DNA from: CAZHWT01 sp964536215
Lineage (GTDB): Bacteria > Patescibacteriota > CAZHWT01
Reading direction: 5' to 3'
DNA length: 14,327 bases
Assembly (NCBI GenBank): GCA_964536215.1
Contig: CAZHWT010000034.1
Coordinates: forward strand, 1-14,327
Position 1 is the first letter of the stretch; every line of letters starts with the position of its first letter. A program made the translations under genes and the position numbers. The notes beneath the pieces were generated by a model. The model saw nothing but the letters and a program-made list of their open reading frames with translations. It was not told the origin of the DNA and ran no database searches. Positions 6,055 to 13,166 of the stretch are shown here, piece by piece.

Positions 6055-6454
6055 CATAACTAAATCCGTAAGCCTACTCTTCATTTTTCGCGTCGTTAAA
6101 GTTGTTAAACATACAATTCGTTAGCAGGGAAATCCTAATTGCCTGCCATGATTTGTCTGAGTTAAAATAGCTTTGTCACATAGCATACTACGCAACACTA
6201 TAGTGACACCGCTGCTTCAGGCAGACTAGATGCTTGTAAATGGTAGACCAGGGGATTGTAAGAAATCTTCCTACACAAAATCCCCCAGCATCGCTATGAT
6301 GGTGGGGGATTTTGAGAGGTTTTTTCTGGTGTTGGCGTCAAAGTGAGCCTAGCAGATACCGCTGCTAGGCTCAGATGAACGACCGTACGTTTTTGCGCTG
6401 GCGTTATTTGCAGAGCGGGCAAGTAGACCTTTGGAGTCAACTCTCGGTGGAGGG
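6055..6454. other. Non-coding stretch with two strong inverted repeats
   Basis: No supported gene. AAAATCCCCC (6277-6286)/GGGGGATTTT (6304-6313) is a perfect 10-bp stem with a further inner CATC/GATG helix. GAGCCTAGCAG (6345-6355)/CTGCTAGGCTC (6362-6372) is a perfect 11-bp stem with a 6-base loop. Either could terminate the minus-strand gene ending at 6455 or an RNA from the left. No T tract directly follows the second stem on either strand. Confidence 0.55.
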
Positions 6455-6820
6455 TTAATTCCAGAGACCTAGTGCGAGTTCAACAGTCAAGCTGACTAGA
6501 ACCCATGTTACAAAAATTACCGGACAGGCCCAGTTGCCAATCCGATCGTAAAGCTTCTCCGTAGCCCCAAGGCCGAACAATTCATCATGCTCTCCTCCAT
6601 CCGCCTGCCTTCGCAGGAAGTTAGAGAAAATAGTCATTGGACAACCGCGGAAAGCAAGCTGAAGCCTTACAACGACGAAAATAAATAACAGGTGCCACCA
6701 GAAACCAATAATCAAGTGGCCGAATACTAGAAAAGCAAAGACCATACTGTGCGCATGATCATTCACTTTAGCCAAGATCCGAAAAGCCTGCGCTTTGCGG
6801 GCGGGGGCCACACGTTCCAT
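6455..6820 (-). CDS. Orphan small membrane protein
   Basis: 121 residues with two hydrophobic regions (about 26-52 and 99-117) and an N-terminal basic stretch. GHLIIGFWWHLLFIF, then RGCPMTIFSNFLRR (58-71) and GLGATEKLYDRIG, form a pattern with a CP-(L/M)-T element reminiscent of DUF2784-like membrane proteins, but the match is weak and I give no family. A clear Shine-Dalgarno sequence (GAGGAGAAAG) precedes the ATG, and a TTGACA-17-TTATAG promoter lies 40-68 bp upstream. It is divergent from the gene at 7138 and shares its ribosome-binding leader almost exactly. Confidence 0.7.
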   Translation of the reverse strand: MERVAPARKAQAFRILAKVNDHAHSMVFAFLVFGHLIIGFWWHLLFIFVVVRLQLAFRGCPMTIFSNFLRRQADGGEHDELFGLGATEKLYDRIGNWACPVIFVTWVLVSLTVELALGLWN

Positions 6821-6859
6821 GACTTTCTCCTCATGCTTGGAACGAATAAAGCAATTACT

Positions 6860-6888
6860 CTATAACATACATCCTATAACTATGTCAA
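6860..6888 (-). promoter_or_regulatory. Promoter of the 6455-6820 gene
   Basis: Minus-strand TTGACA (6883-6888) and TTATAG (6860-6865) are spaced 17 bp. The leader of about 35 bases carries GAGGAGAAAGTC directly before the ATG. Confidence 0.7.
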
Positions 6889-7030
6889 TATTATTTTTAT
6901 ATGTATTTCATTCCATATATATAGTATTGCGGTGTTCCTCAGTATGAATTCGCTTAACTGTCTAATTTTCAGAGATTAGTGATTTACTGAAAGTCATATA
7001 GTTTGCGTCATCTCGTATTTATCTAACACA

Positions 7031-7052
7031 TTAATAGCTTTTTGGCTATTAA
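7031..7052. repeat. Perfect inverted repeat in the divergent intergenic region
   Basis: TTAATAGC (7031-7038) and GCTATTAA (7045-7052) form a perfect 8-bp stem with a TTTTTG loop, 12 bp upstream of the -35 of the plus-strand gene. It could be an operator for the divergent pair or a hairpin. Confidence 0.5.
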
Positions 7053-7064
7053 TATTTGTCATTA

Positions 7065-7093
7065 TTGACTATACCCTATAATTTTATTATAAT
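7065..7093 (+). promoter_or_regulatory. Strong promoter of the 7138-7734 gene
   Basis: TTGACT (7065-7070) and consensus TATAAT (7088-7093) are spaced exactly 17 bp. The mRNA should start near 7100 and carry GAGGAGAAAGAC before the ATG. Confidence 0.8.
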
Positions 7094-7137
7094 AACTGTC
7101 TTCGGATTTAAGGCACTTTAAAAGAGAGGAGAAAGAC

Positions 7138-7734
7138 ATGCGCTGGCGCACCGTGGCTATCATTGGCATCATCGATGGTCTTATGGCTAGAGCCTTAACC
7201 CCTATGGCTCATGCGGTTGAGTATACAGCATCCGTTTTCCGAGTTGGTCTTGAAAAGCTACTCGAGACGATTAGTCTCGGGGTAAGCTACCTCACCGTCC
7301 TGCTGTCGGCCATATATCTGTCCAGTAGCCTGAGGGATACGATGATCGGCATCTTCTGGCTGTACACCTTGTTCAAGGCATTGTCTATCGTGGCAATGCT
7401 AATGGGATTAGCATTCGGAATATTTGAGGGGAAGCTAATGAACGAGAGGCAATCCTACTTGACTAATCTAGCGGAAGCGCATGATTGTCGATGGGTTGCT
7501 TGGGGATTAAGCTTGACAGCAGCGCCATGCCTTCTAGCAGGGTTGCTCAATAGTCCTTTGGCGCACAGCGTTGCTGCTCTTGGGGTGTCGCTGCTTATTT
7601 CGGCAAGCACGTCGTACGTTCTCTACTTACTGAGCAATTCAGGGAGGGGACGCAAGCGGTATCTCAAGCGCCGTCATTCACATACGTGGCTACTGCGTCG
7701 AGTGTCCAATATGGTACCGATATCCGCAGCCTAG
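7138..7734 (+). CDS. Orphan multi-span membrane protein
   Basis: 198 residues, with about four hydrophobic stretches (near 46-64, 72-95, 119-137 and 143-165) and a basic tail (GRGRKRYLKRRH, about 169-180) that should face the cytoplasm. The N-terminal 25 residues could form a further helix (VAIIGIIDGLMARAL). I recognise no family, and no enzyme motif is visible. It has a near-consensus promoter, a strong GAGGAG ribosome-binding site and a strong terminator, so it is a self-contained, well expressed unit. Its leader is nearly identical to that of the divergent gene at 6455-6820, so the two are probably of common origin or work together. Confidence 0.75.
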   Translation: MRWRTVAIIGIIDGLMARALTPMAHAVEYTASVFRVGLEKLLETISLGVSYLTVLLSAIYLSSSLRDTMIGIFWLYTLFKALSIVAMLMGLAFGIFEGKLMNERQSYLTNLAEAHDCRWVAWGLSLTAAPCLLAGLLNSPLAHSVAALGVSLLISASTSYVLYLLSNSGRGRKRYLKRRHSHTWLLRRVSNMVPISAA

Positions 7735-7746
7735 CAAGTTTCATTT

Positions 7747-7776
7747 CCCGCTCCTCATCAGGGGAGCGGGATTTTT
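7747..7776 (+). terminator. Terminator of the 7138-7734 gene
   Basis: CCCGCTCC (7747-7754) and GGAGCGGG (7763-7770) with an 8-base loop, followed by ATTTTT. It lies 12 bp after the stop codon. Confidence 0.9.
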
Positions 7777-7929
7777 CATACCTTATCCGAACGCTGTCAG
7801 ATTATAAAGTCTTGCAGGGAGACTCTATGATCGCCTAATTATATATTTTTACTCCTAGTAATGCGAGGTATAAAGGATAATCATCTGGACCGTGGAAGTG
7901 AAAGTTTATTTTAAAGAGGTTTTTATTGT

Positions 7930-7944
7930 TATTATTAAATAATG
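7930..7944 (+). promoter_or_regulatory. Leaderless -10/start of the YdeI-like gene
   Basis: TATTAT (7930-7935), six bases, then ATG 7942. The only Shine-Dalgarno-like sequence (AAAGAGG) lies over 20 bases upstream, too far to act, so a leaderless start is the better reading. Confidence 0.4.
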
Positions 7945-8520
7945 GATACATTTAAGGATTTGCCTGTTTGGCTGTTTGTTTCACAAAAGGATTGGCATGA
8001 CTGGTTGCAGGAGAACCATAACCAATCACAAGGAGTATGGCTTAAGCATGCTAAGAAGTCGTCTGGCAAGAAATCTGTTAGATACCAGGAAGCACTTGAT
8101 GAGGCGTTGTGCTTTGGTTGGATAGATAGCCAAAAGCAAGCGTATGATACTGATTATTTCTTACAGAAGTTTACGCCCAGGGGACCGAAGAGCGTTTGGT
8201 CAAAGGTGAATGTGGCTAAGGTTGAGAATCTGATCAAAACGGGGAAAATGCAACCAGTCGGACTAGCGGCTGTAGATTTAGCCAAACGGGACGGCAGATG
8301 GCAGGCTGCCTACGATTCGCCGAGCTCCAGTAGTATTCCTGAGGATTTTCAAGCGGCCTTAGACAAAAACCCTAAAGCTAAGCAGTTTTTTGCTACGCTC
8401 AACAAAGCTAATGTCTACGCCTTCTGCTGGCGAATACAAACCGCTAAAAAACCAGAGACCAGACAAGCTAGAATTGCCAAGTTTATCGACATGCTAAACC
8501 GAGGCGAAACGCTGCATTAG
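7942..8520 (+). CDS. YdeI/OmpD-associated family protein
   Basis: 192 residues matching the bacterial YdeI/OmpD-associated family. The hallmark block GVWLKHAKKSSGKKSVRYQEALDEALCFGWIDSQ (31-64) is followed by FLQKFTPRGPKSVWSKVN (73-90) and a C-terminal helical part (AKKPETRQARIAKFIDMLNRGE) typical of the family. Length is normal. The biochemical role is not established; a link to envelope stress or antimicrobial peptides has been proposed for some members. It stands alone, with a likely leaderless start. Confidence 0.9.
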   Translation: MDTFKDLPVWLFVSQKDWHDWLQENHNQSQGVWLKHAKKSSGKKSVRYQEALDEALCFGWIDSQKQAYDTDYFLQKFTPRGPKSVWSKVNVAKVENLIKTGKMQPVGLAAVDLAKRDGRWQAAYDSPSSSSIPEDFQAALDKNPKAKQFFATLNKANVYAFCWRIQTAKKPETRQARIAKFIDMLNRGETLH

Positions 8521-8606
8521 CTGAATGCTTCAGTTTATACCTTCATCTCTGATTGAAATTAGTATGGGGTGATAAATAATAAACGGTTCGTATATTTAGC
8601 TTTCAG

Positions 8607-9065
8607 CTATTGGTGATTAAGCTCTTCGGCTATGCCGATGAGGAGATGTTCAGGGCCGCGGATGTAGCACAAGCGATATATGTTCTCGTACTGCACAATC
8701 TCTCCGACCAGCTTGGCGCCAATCTGCTGGAGCCTGGAGACTGTATCGTCAAGATCTTCAACGGTAAACATGACTCGAAGATACCCCAGCGCGTTGACAG
8801 GAGCATCGCGGTGATCAGCAACTGCAGGCGGAGTAAGAAAGCGTGATAGTTCTAATCTGCTATGTCCGTCTGGCGTAACCATCATAGCTATCTCAACCTG
8901 TTGATTGTCTAGTCCCGTAACTTTCCCAGCCCACTCTCCTTCAACCATCATTCGTCCTTCCAACTGCAAACCAAGCTCTGCGAAAAATGAAACAACTTCA
9001 TCGAGCGATTCCACTACAATGCCAATATTATCCATTCTTTTTAGATTAGAAGTTTTTGATTCCAT
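8607..9065 (-). CDS. VOC-superfamily (glyoxalase/bleomycin-resistance fold) protein
   Basis: 152 residues with two beta-alpha-beta-beta-beta modules (about 10-78 and 93-147): MDNIGIVVESLDEVVSFFAELGL begins the first, GYLRVMFTVEDLDDTVSRLQQIGAKLVGEI the second. Of the four usual metal-ligand positions, the first is N13 instead of His, E72 is kept (RLELSRF), the third looks like R97 and the fourth is G144 (LLIGIAE, where a Glu would normally sit). It is therefore probably not a classical metal-dependent glyoxalase; a binding or resistance role is possible. The start fits TAGAAT-N6-ATG with no Shine-Dalgarno sequence. Confidence 0.88.
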   Translation of the reverse strand: MESKTSNLKRMDNIGIVVESLDEVVSFFAELGLQLEGRMMVEGEWAGKVTGLDNQQVEIAMMVTPDGHSRLELSRFLTPPAVADHRDAPVNALGYLRVMFTVEDLDDTVSRLQQIGAKLVGEIVQYENIYRLCYIRGPEHLLIGIAEELNHQ

Positions 9066-9077
9066 GTCTTTATTCTA
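9063..9077 (-). promoter_or_regulatory. Leaderless -10/start of the VOC gene
   Basis: On the minus strand TAGAAT (9072-9077), six bases, then ATG (9063-9065). No Shine-Dalgarno sequence and no good -35. Confidence 0.45.
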
Positions 9078-9147
9078 GCATTTACGATGCGGTTAAATGT
9101 CTCTTGGTATTTATGCCGAGGGGTCTTTTGTTTATCTACAAAAGTGC

Positions 9148-9726
9148 TCACATCTTACTATATTGAAGATGCACAAAGCCGTTTTTGAACTGTCGCACAT
9201 CAATCACCTTGAGGTTAATCTTGATATCTTGTGGGAGCCAATGGTTACCGTTGCCGATGACGACGGGAGCGATAATTTGGTGGTATTCGTCGACAATATT
9301 GGCTTTAATGGCCTGCGCGGCTAAGTGGGGACCGCCGATGTCAAAGTCTTTGTCGGATGCGGCGACGGCTTTTTGAATGGCGGTTGGGTCGAAGGATTGC
9401 TCAACGGTAGCGTTAGCGATTGAAACTCCGGACAGAGTAGTGGAGTAGACGATTTTCTTGGTTGACTGCCAAATTTTGGCGTAGTCGTTCATTTCTGGGC
9501 TAGGACCATCCATATATGGTCCGCTCATACCTTCAGTTGGAATTTCATCCCAAACCTTCATCACCTCGTACATATTGCGACCGAGCAAGGAAGTACCAAC
9601 ATTGCGCACCGTATCATTGACAAACATATGGACTTCTGGGCTGGGCATAGCCCAATCAAAGTTGCCATGTTTATCGGCAACAACGCCGTCAATTGAAGTA
9701 GTAATAAGATAAATGAGCTTGGCCAT
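9148..9726 (-). CDS. Dihydrofolate reductase-like (RibD C-terminal domain) protein
   Basis: 192 residues of the RibD-C/DHFR-like fold. MAKLIYLITTSIDGVVAD forms the first strand and loop, SLLGRNMYEV (47-56) is the family's GRxTYE-like nucleotide-site element, DFDIGGPHLAAQAI (127-140) is the NADPH-binding GG loop, and VDEYHQIIAPVVIGNG (145-160) is the core strand. These YyaP/YwjB-type proteins are presumed NADPH-dependent reductases of unknown substrate. The gene begins 9 bp after the DUF1801 stop, with GGAG about 12 bases upstream, so the two share a transcript. Confidence 0.9.
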   Translation of the reverse strand: MAKLIYLITTSIDGVVADKHGNFDWAMPSPEVHMFVNDTVRNVGTSLLGRNMYEVMKVWDEIPTEGMSGPYMDGPSPEMNDYAKIWQSTKKIVYSTTLSGVSIANATVEQSFDPTAIQKAVAASDKDFDIGGPHLAAQAIKANIVDEYHQIIAPVVIGNGNHWLPQDIKINLKVIDVRQFKNGFVHLQYSKM

Positions 9727-9735
9727 AGCCGTTGA

Positions 9736-10167
9736 TTACTCCATAGCCCGGTGCATGTGACCGTCTTGAGAGCTAACGTACTGGTACGACTGCTGCATAA
9801 TTTGCTCGAGGGTTGGTAAATCTATATCACTGAGTCGTTTAATATACAGACACACTTTACTGGTCGAGTGTTTGCCTAACTGAGCTAGAAATTCAGAGTA
9901 GCGCACGGTGCCGTCCATAAGATAAATAGTTATCTTGCCATTGCGGGGATAAAAGCCAATGGTCTGACAATCGCCTTCTCGACCGCTGTTATATTTGTAA
10001 TGGTAGATGCCAAAGCCAATCGTACCCACATTCCACAGCTTGGGCTCTTGTCCGCTAATACGCTGCAATATCTCGATTAAGACTTCAGCATCCTGAACTG
10101 TTGGCTCATCGAGAGTAGAGAGATATTCGTCCACCGTACTATTGGTTGATATAGCCATTTTTCCCAT
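9736..10167 (-). CDS. DUF1801-family protein
   Basis: 143 residues with the DUF1801 layout: TVDEYLSTLDEPTVQDAEVLIEIL at the N-terminus, a central block KLWNVGTIGFGIYHYKYNSGREGDCQTIGFYPRNGKITIYLM, and C-terminal TSKVCLYIKRLSDIDLPTLEQIM. The fold is a small phosphate- or ligand-binding-like domain of unknown role. The first ATG (10165-10167) is preferred because TATAAT lies exactly six bases before it; a second ATG follows three codons later. It is cotranscribed with the RibD-C protein downstream. Confidence 0.9.
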   Translation of the reverse strand: MGKMAISTNSTVDEYLSTLDEPTVQDAEVLIEILQRISGQEPKLWNVGTIGFGIYHYKYNSGREGDCQTIGFYPRNGKITIYLMDGTVRYSEFLAQLGKHSTSKVCLYIKRLSDIDLPTLEQIMQQSYQYVSSQDGHMHRAME

Positions 10168-10179
10168 GCGTTAATTATA
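10165..10179 (-). promoter_or_regulatory. Leaderless -10/start of the DUF1801 gene
   Basis: Minus-strand consensus TATAAT (10174-10179), six bases, then ATG (10165-10167). No Shine-Dalgarno sequence, and the -35 region is poor. Confidence 0.55.
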
Positions 10180-10276
10180 TCATCGTTACCACTGCAGCAC
10201 TGAGTTTCATCAACAATGCTTTGTGTGATCGACTGATCTAAAGATATTCGCCTGCCCTAATAATAGAATCATGGGG

Positions 10277-10292
10277 AGTAAGATTTCTTACT
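10277..10292. promoter_or_regulatory. GTAA-N6-TTAC inverted repeat upstream of the flavodoxin gene
   Basis: AGTAAGATTTCTTACT is a perfect 6-4-6 inverted repeat with Crp/Fnr-box geometry. With a -10 at TACTAT (10314-10319) and a start near 10326, the centre lies at about -41.5, the class II activator position. Confidence 0.6.
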
Positions 10293-10341
10293 GCGTTGAG
10301 AGAAATAACAGCATACTATAGTAAATAAGGAGATCTATAGC

Positions 10342-10864
10342 ATGGCAACACTTATTGTCTACGATTCTAACTATGGCAACACTCGTCAAATAGCCTTACA
10401 TTTAGCCGAGATTCTGCCAGGCGCCAAAGTGATCCACGTCTCAGATTTTGCCGCCAGGCTCTTGGCAGATACAGACTTACTATTGCTGGGCTCGCCAACA
10501 ATAGGGGGTCGACCCACCGAAGCAATACAGCGATGTGTCGTGGAGCTACCAAACTCTTCGCTGAAGGGCATAGCCTTTGCCACCTTCGACACCAGACTAG
10601 ACGGGCGCGATCATGGCGCAGTCTTGCAGGTGATTTTAAAACTTCTAGGTTATGCAGCAGAAAAAAATGGCTGCCAGCTTACGTGCTAAAGGTGGATTGG
10701 AAATAGTGACACCAGCCGGATTTTTCGTAGAAAACAAGCAAGGGCCCCTAAAGGCTGGTGAATTGACTAGAGTAGAGCAATGGAGTAAACATATCACTGA
10801 AGCACAAGATGATGTTGCTCATCATGCTTCATTAACCACTATCGCCGCTATTAATGCTCACTAA
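10342..10864 (+). pseudogene. Flavodoxin-family protein, frame broken at a 7-A run
   Basis: The N-terminal frame (10342-10689) gives MATLIVYDSNYGNTRQIA, whose YDSNYGNT is the FMN phosphate loop, then LLLLGSPTIGGRPT and FATFDTRLDGRDHG, the flavin-ring loops. It runs into a wrong ending, NGCQLTC, and stops. The true C-terminus, KMAASLRAKGGLEIVTPAGFFVENKQGPLKAGEL..., continues in the next frame to 10864. The switch falls at the A7 run 10661-10667: removing one A joins the frames into about 173 residues. AAGGAG precedes the ATG at good distance. It may be a homopolymer sequencing error, a true mutation, or be rescued by transcriptional slippage. Both halves look intact in sequence, which favours error or slippage over old decay. 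Flavodoxins carry electrons with bound FMN. Confidence 0.85.
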
Positions 10865-10899
10865 AATCGTGCAGAGCGATACACACGAGGAAACTACTG

Positions 10900-11388
10900 A
10901 TGAACGAAGAAGGTTGTCTACATTTTCGCTATAGTTCGATCGTTTTTGCCTGGCAGCTATTCGCGTTGCTATTCTTAATTGACACTTTATTTGCCTTAAC
11001 CATTGTGATATATGCTTTATTTAATCCTCCCGCCGCATTCCACGTCCCATTCATTATCACGCTGTGGCTGTTTCATACCATCAAGTTCTTCATTGTTGCC
11101 TATACCGTACTGCACGCGGTTTTATACTGGTTTGAGAGGAGTACATTCATAGTTAAGAACCAGCTAGTGGTGCGTAGGGGTATTTTGACCAAAAAGGAGC
11201 AGCTGTATGACCTGAGCCAGCTAAAGTCGGTCTATAAACGGCAAAGCTGGATAGGCAAGAGACTCAATTTTGGTCATATTCACTGCCTGTTTACGGCTTC
11301 CGGCTATACTGAAGAATTAAACTTAACAAACCTCAGAGACGTTGACTATTATGAACAACGGTTATCAAGCTATCTAGGTGAAGCGTAA
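10900..11388 (+). CDS. Bacterial PH-domain (DUF304-type) membrane protein
   Basis: 162 residues. Two hydrophobic segments (about 13-40 and 49-77) form a hairpin in the membrane, followed by a cytoplasmic bacterial PH domain: RSTFIVKNQLVVRRGILTKKEQLYDLSQLKSV (80-111) and WIGKRLNFGHIHCLFTASG, the usual strands of the bPH2/DUF304 family. The family has no settled function; it is linked to membrane stress in some bacteria. It lies 35 bp after the flavodoxin, with GAGGAAA upstream of the ATG, so it probably shares the flavodoxin promoter and regulator box. Confidence 0.88.
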   Translation: MNEEGCLHFRYSSIVFAWQLFALLFLIDTLFALTIVIYALFNPPAAFHVPFIITLWLFHTIKFFIVAYTVLHAVLYWFERSTFIVKNQLVVRRGILTKKEQLYDLSQLKSVYKRQSWIGKRLNFGHIHCLFTASGYTEELNLTNLRDVDYYEQRLSSYLGEA

Positions 11389-11401
11389 TTAGTCGGCCAT
11401 C

Positions 11402-11449
11402 GGCCCAAGTCTCTATAGACCAACCGTTTATCTTACTTGGCCTTTCTTT
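11402..11449 (+). terminator. Terminator after the flavodoxin-PH unit
   Basis: GGCC(C)AAGT (11402-11410) pairs with ACTTGGCC (11435-11442) with one bulged C, followed by TTTCTTT. The loop holds a small CTATAG palindrome. A moderate-quality terminator. Confidence 0.5.
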
Positions 11450-11512
11450 GTTGCGTTGAATACCTAAGAGTGTTTGTCGTTGATGCAGGATGCACTTTCT
11501 CTATTATTTTTA

Positions 11513-11929
11513 CTAATGTGCTGTTTTGGTTAGCAGTGAATCGGAATTATTTGGTACCCACTTCTTGACAGCTACGGATTTTGGCTGGAACTTTGACGCC
11601 TGAATAGTTCCATCTGCAAGTGCGGCAGGACTATATATCACACAGACCTTGAGAGGTTGGCCACCTAAGCAATGAAAATTGTGTTTCATCCCCGCTGGAA
11701 CTACAACCAGATCGTCAGCAGACACTTGAAAGGCCAGCCCTCCAACTACGGCTTCGGCCAGCCCAGCCATAATCAGAAATATCCGGTCGTGCAAAGGGTC
11801 AATTTCTTCACCACTCGTTCGACCAGGATTTAGATTCATTGCTACGACCTGAGCGTGTTGCGAGGTATACAGGACTTTGCGAAAATCGCTATTAGCCTTA
11901 GTTAGCTGTTTAATATTTTGGTAATACAT
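11513..11929 (-). CDS. Cupin-domain protein
   Basis: 138 residues, single cupin barrel. Motif 1 is GEEIDPLHDRIFLIMAG (40-56) and motif 2 is DDLVVVPAGMKHNFH (72-86). Related proteins have His-x-x-x-Asp or His-x-His at motif 1; here the first His position is D44, leaving E42, H47 and H83 as possible metal ligands, so activity is uncertain. AGGAG lies 7 bases before the ATG. It starts 9 bp after the HPF-like gene in the same direction, so both are one operon. Substrate unknown. Confidence 0.9.
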   Translation of the reverse strand: MYYQNIKQLTKANSDFRKVLYTSQHAQVVAMNLNPGRTSGEEIDPLHDRIFLIMAGLAEAVVGGLAFQVSADDLVVVPAGMKHNFHCLGGQPLKVCVIYSPAALADGTIQASKFQPKSVAVKKWVPNNSDSLLTKTAH

Positions 11930-11938
11930 GGCATACTC

Positions 11939-12280
11939 CTAGTTTTCTGGGTTAGTGAATATCCTTTGAAATGTAGTTCGACGCCGTTTGGCAGCCTGAT
12001 TATGGGAAGTTACTCTATCTGAGACTAATACTACGGCTCTTTTTAACGCCTGCTCGATGGAATGATCGTCTGCGTGCGCTTGCAGCGTACCATCTTCCAG
12101 GTATACAGCTACTGAGCTACGAAACGTGTTTGGCTTAGCGCCTCTCCCTATCATGATATCCAGCAGGGGCAGATCGTCATATGTGTCCTGCAAGCAGGGC
12201 AGCAGCTTTGTAAATTGACCATCGAGTGAGTTGTCCGCGGGTTTCCGTCCTACGTCATTACCTTTTTGCACTGCATTCAT
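11939..12280 (-). CDS. HPF/RaiA-like ribosome-associated protein (diverged)
   Basis: 113 residues. The order of elements fits the S30AE domain of hibernation-promoting factor and RaiA: helix FTKLLPCLQDTY, strand LLDIMIGR, strand SSVAVYLEDGTLQAHADDHS, then helix IEQALKRAVVLVSDRVTSHNQAAKRRR with the characteristic basic end. It is short and diverged, so the call is moderate. Such proteins bind the 30S decoding site and silence ribosomes in starvation. GGGAGGA precedes the ATG. It shares an operon with a cupin and is divergent from crp; the GTAA-N6-TTAC box in between suggests Crp/Fnr control. Confidence 0.7.
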   Translation of the reverse strand: MNAVQKGNDVGRKPADNSLDGQFTKLLPCLQDTYDDLPLLDIMIGRGAKPNTFRSSVAVYLEDGTLQAHADDHSIEQALKRAVVLVSDRVTSHNQAAKRRRTTFQRIFTNPEN

Positions 12281-12302
12281 TCTTGTCCTCCCTTCATTAC
12301 TT

Positions 12303-12331
12303 GTTATACTTTCGGTTATACTATTGTTAAA
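12303..12331 (-). promoter_or_regulatory. Promoter(s) of the HPF-cupin operon
   Basis: On the minus strand TTTAAC (12326-12331) and TATAAC (12303-12308) are spaced 17 bp. A second TATAAC at 12315-12320, part of a 12-bp direct repeat, would put the start near 12308 and the inverted repeat at 12342-12357 at -41.5, the same geometry as at the flavodoxin gene. Which -10 is used cannot be decided by eye. Confidence 0.5.
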
Positions 12332-12341
12332 GCTATGTTTC

Positions 12342-12357
12342 AGTAAGATGCCTTACA
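12342..12357. promoter_or_regulatory. GTAA-N6-TTAC inverted repeat between HPF and crp
   Basis: AGTAAGATGCCTTACA, GTAAG-ATGC-CTTAC in 5-4-5 form, almost identical to the box at 10277. It lies upstream of the HPF operon and 26 bp before the crp ATG, so it could activate one and autoregulate the other. Confidence 0.6.
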
Positions 12358-12382
12358 ACCCCCATATTTGGCAGGAGTAATC

Positions 12383-13024
12383 ATGGCCAACATTCAACAA
12401 AAAATAGAGACGTTCGCTAATAACTTTGCACCGCAACAATATGCTGCGCGGCAAATCATTGTTGAGGCTGAAGAAGAACCGGGTGGTATTTACTGGCTTG
12501 AGTCTGGTCAGGTTCGGCAATATATTATTTCGGATGAAGGTGAAGAACTGACGGTTCATCTGTTCGAACCAGGCTCCTTTTTTCCACTGATGTGGGCCAT
12601 GAACAGACTGCCCAACCGGCATACTTATGAAGCCGTCACCGCCACGCGATTACGTATCATCCCTGCCGATAAATTTATTGCCTTCATAGAAGATCAACCT
12701 GATATTCTCTTTTCTTTGGCTCAGCGCCTACTCTATGGACTCAACGGACTCCTCTTACGCGTCGAATCCCTGTCGCTGCAAAGTGCATACAAGCGGGTGA
12801 TCTCTATCTTGATTTATTTAGCCCGACACTTCGGCACAACGGATAAAGAAGGGATAGCTATAAAAATACGCCTAACTCACAAAGATATTGCCACCTATGC
12901 TGGATTAGCTCGAGAAACAACCAGCGTAGAAATGAGTAAGCTAGAAAAGCAGCATATTATTGGCTACCGCGGCACTACTTTAATCATTTATAACCTGTCT
13001 ACGTTAGAGTCACTACTGCAGTAG
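12383..13024 (+). CDS. Crp/Fnr-family transcriptional regulator
   Basis: 213 residues from ATG 12383, preceded by AGGAG; a TTG at 12368 is upstream of that site and rejected. The cyclic-nucleotide-binding-like beta roll spans about 15-110 (GGIYWLESGQVRQYII, LFEPGSFFPL), with a dimer helix at about 111-140 and a winged helix at the C-terminus: LTHKDIATYAGLARETTSVEMSKLEKQHII (164-193), where ARETTSVE is the recognition helix. The canonical cAMP-binding Glu and Arg-Ser/Thr are not in place (PGSFFPLMWAMNRLPNRHTYE), and the protein has no cysteine, so neither cAMP nor an Fnr-type iron-sulfur cluster is the likely signal. The four GTAA-N6-TTAC boxes around it are good candidate targets. Confidence 0.93.
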   Translation: MANIQQKIETFANNFAPQQYAARQIIVEAEEEPGGIYWLESGQVRQYIISDEGEELTVHLFEPGSFFPLMWAMNRLPNRHTYEAVTATRLRIIPADKFIAFIEDQPDILFSLAQRLLYGLNGLLLRVESLSLQSAYKRVISILIYLARHFGTTDKEGIAIKIRLTHKDIATYAGLARETTSVEMSKLEKQHIIGYRGTTLIIYNLSTLESLLQ

Positions 13025-13092
13025 CCTGTCCTTCCTGGCGGGGGCAACGCACGTGCACGACCAAGCAAACGAGCAGACCCACTCTTTAGCTT

Positions 13093-13108
13093 AGTAAGGT
13101 ATATTACA
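13093..13108. promoter_or_regulatory. GTAA-N6-TTAC inverted repeat upstream of the SPW gene
   Basis: AGTAAGGTATATTACA keeps GTAA/TTAC and the spacing, with one mismatch in the fifth pair. It lies 59 bp before the SPW start. The expected -10 region (13130-13135, TAAGTT) is poor. Confidence 0.5.
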
Positions 13109-13166
13109 GCCTCCTATCTCATATTGCGGTAAGTTGATAGTGTAATAGCGAAGGGAGGTGAATTTT

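Noticed and set aside
9126..9145. Hairpin CTTTTG/CAAAAG between the RibD-C and VOC genes as a terminator
   Set aside because: Short AT-rich stem and no T tract on the minus strand after it.
10655..10672. Programmed -1 frameshift at the A7 run
   Set aside because: The C-terminal frame needs a +1 shift (loss of one base), not -1, so a classic slippery heptamer does not explain it.
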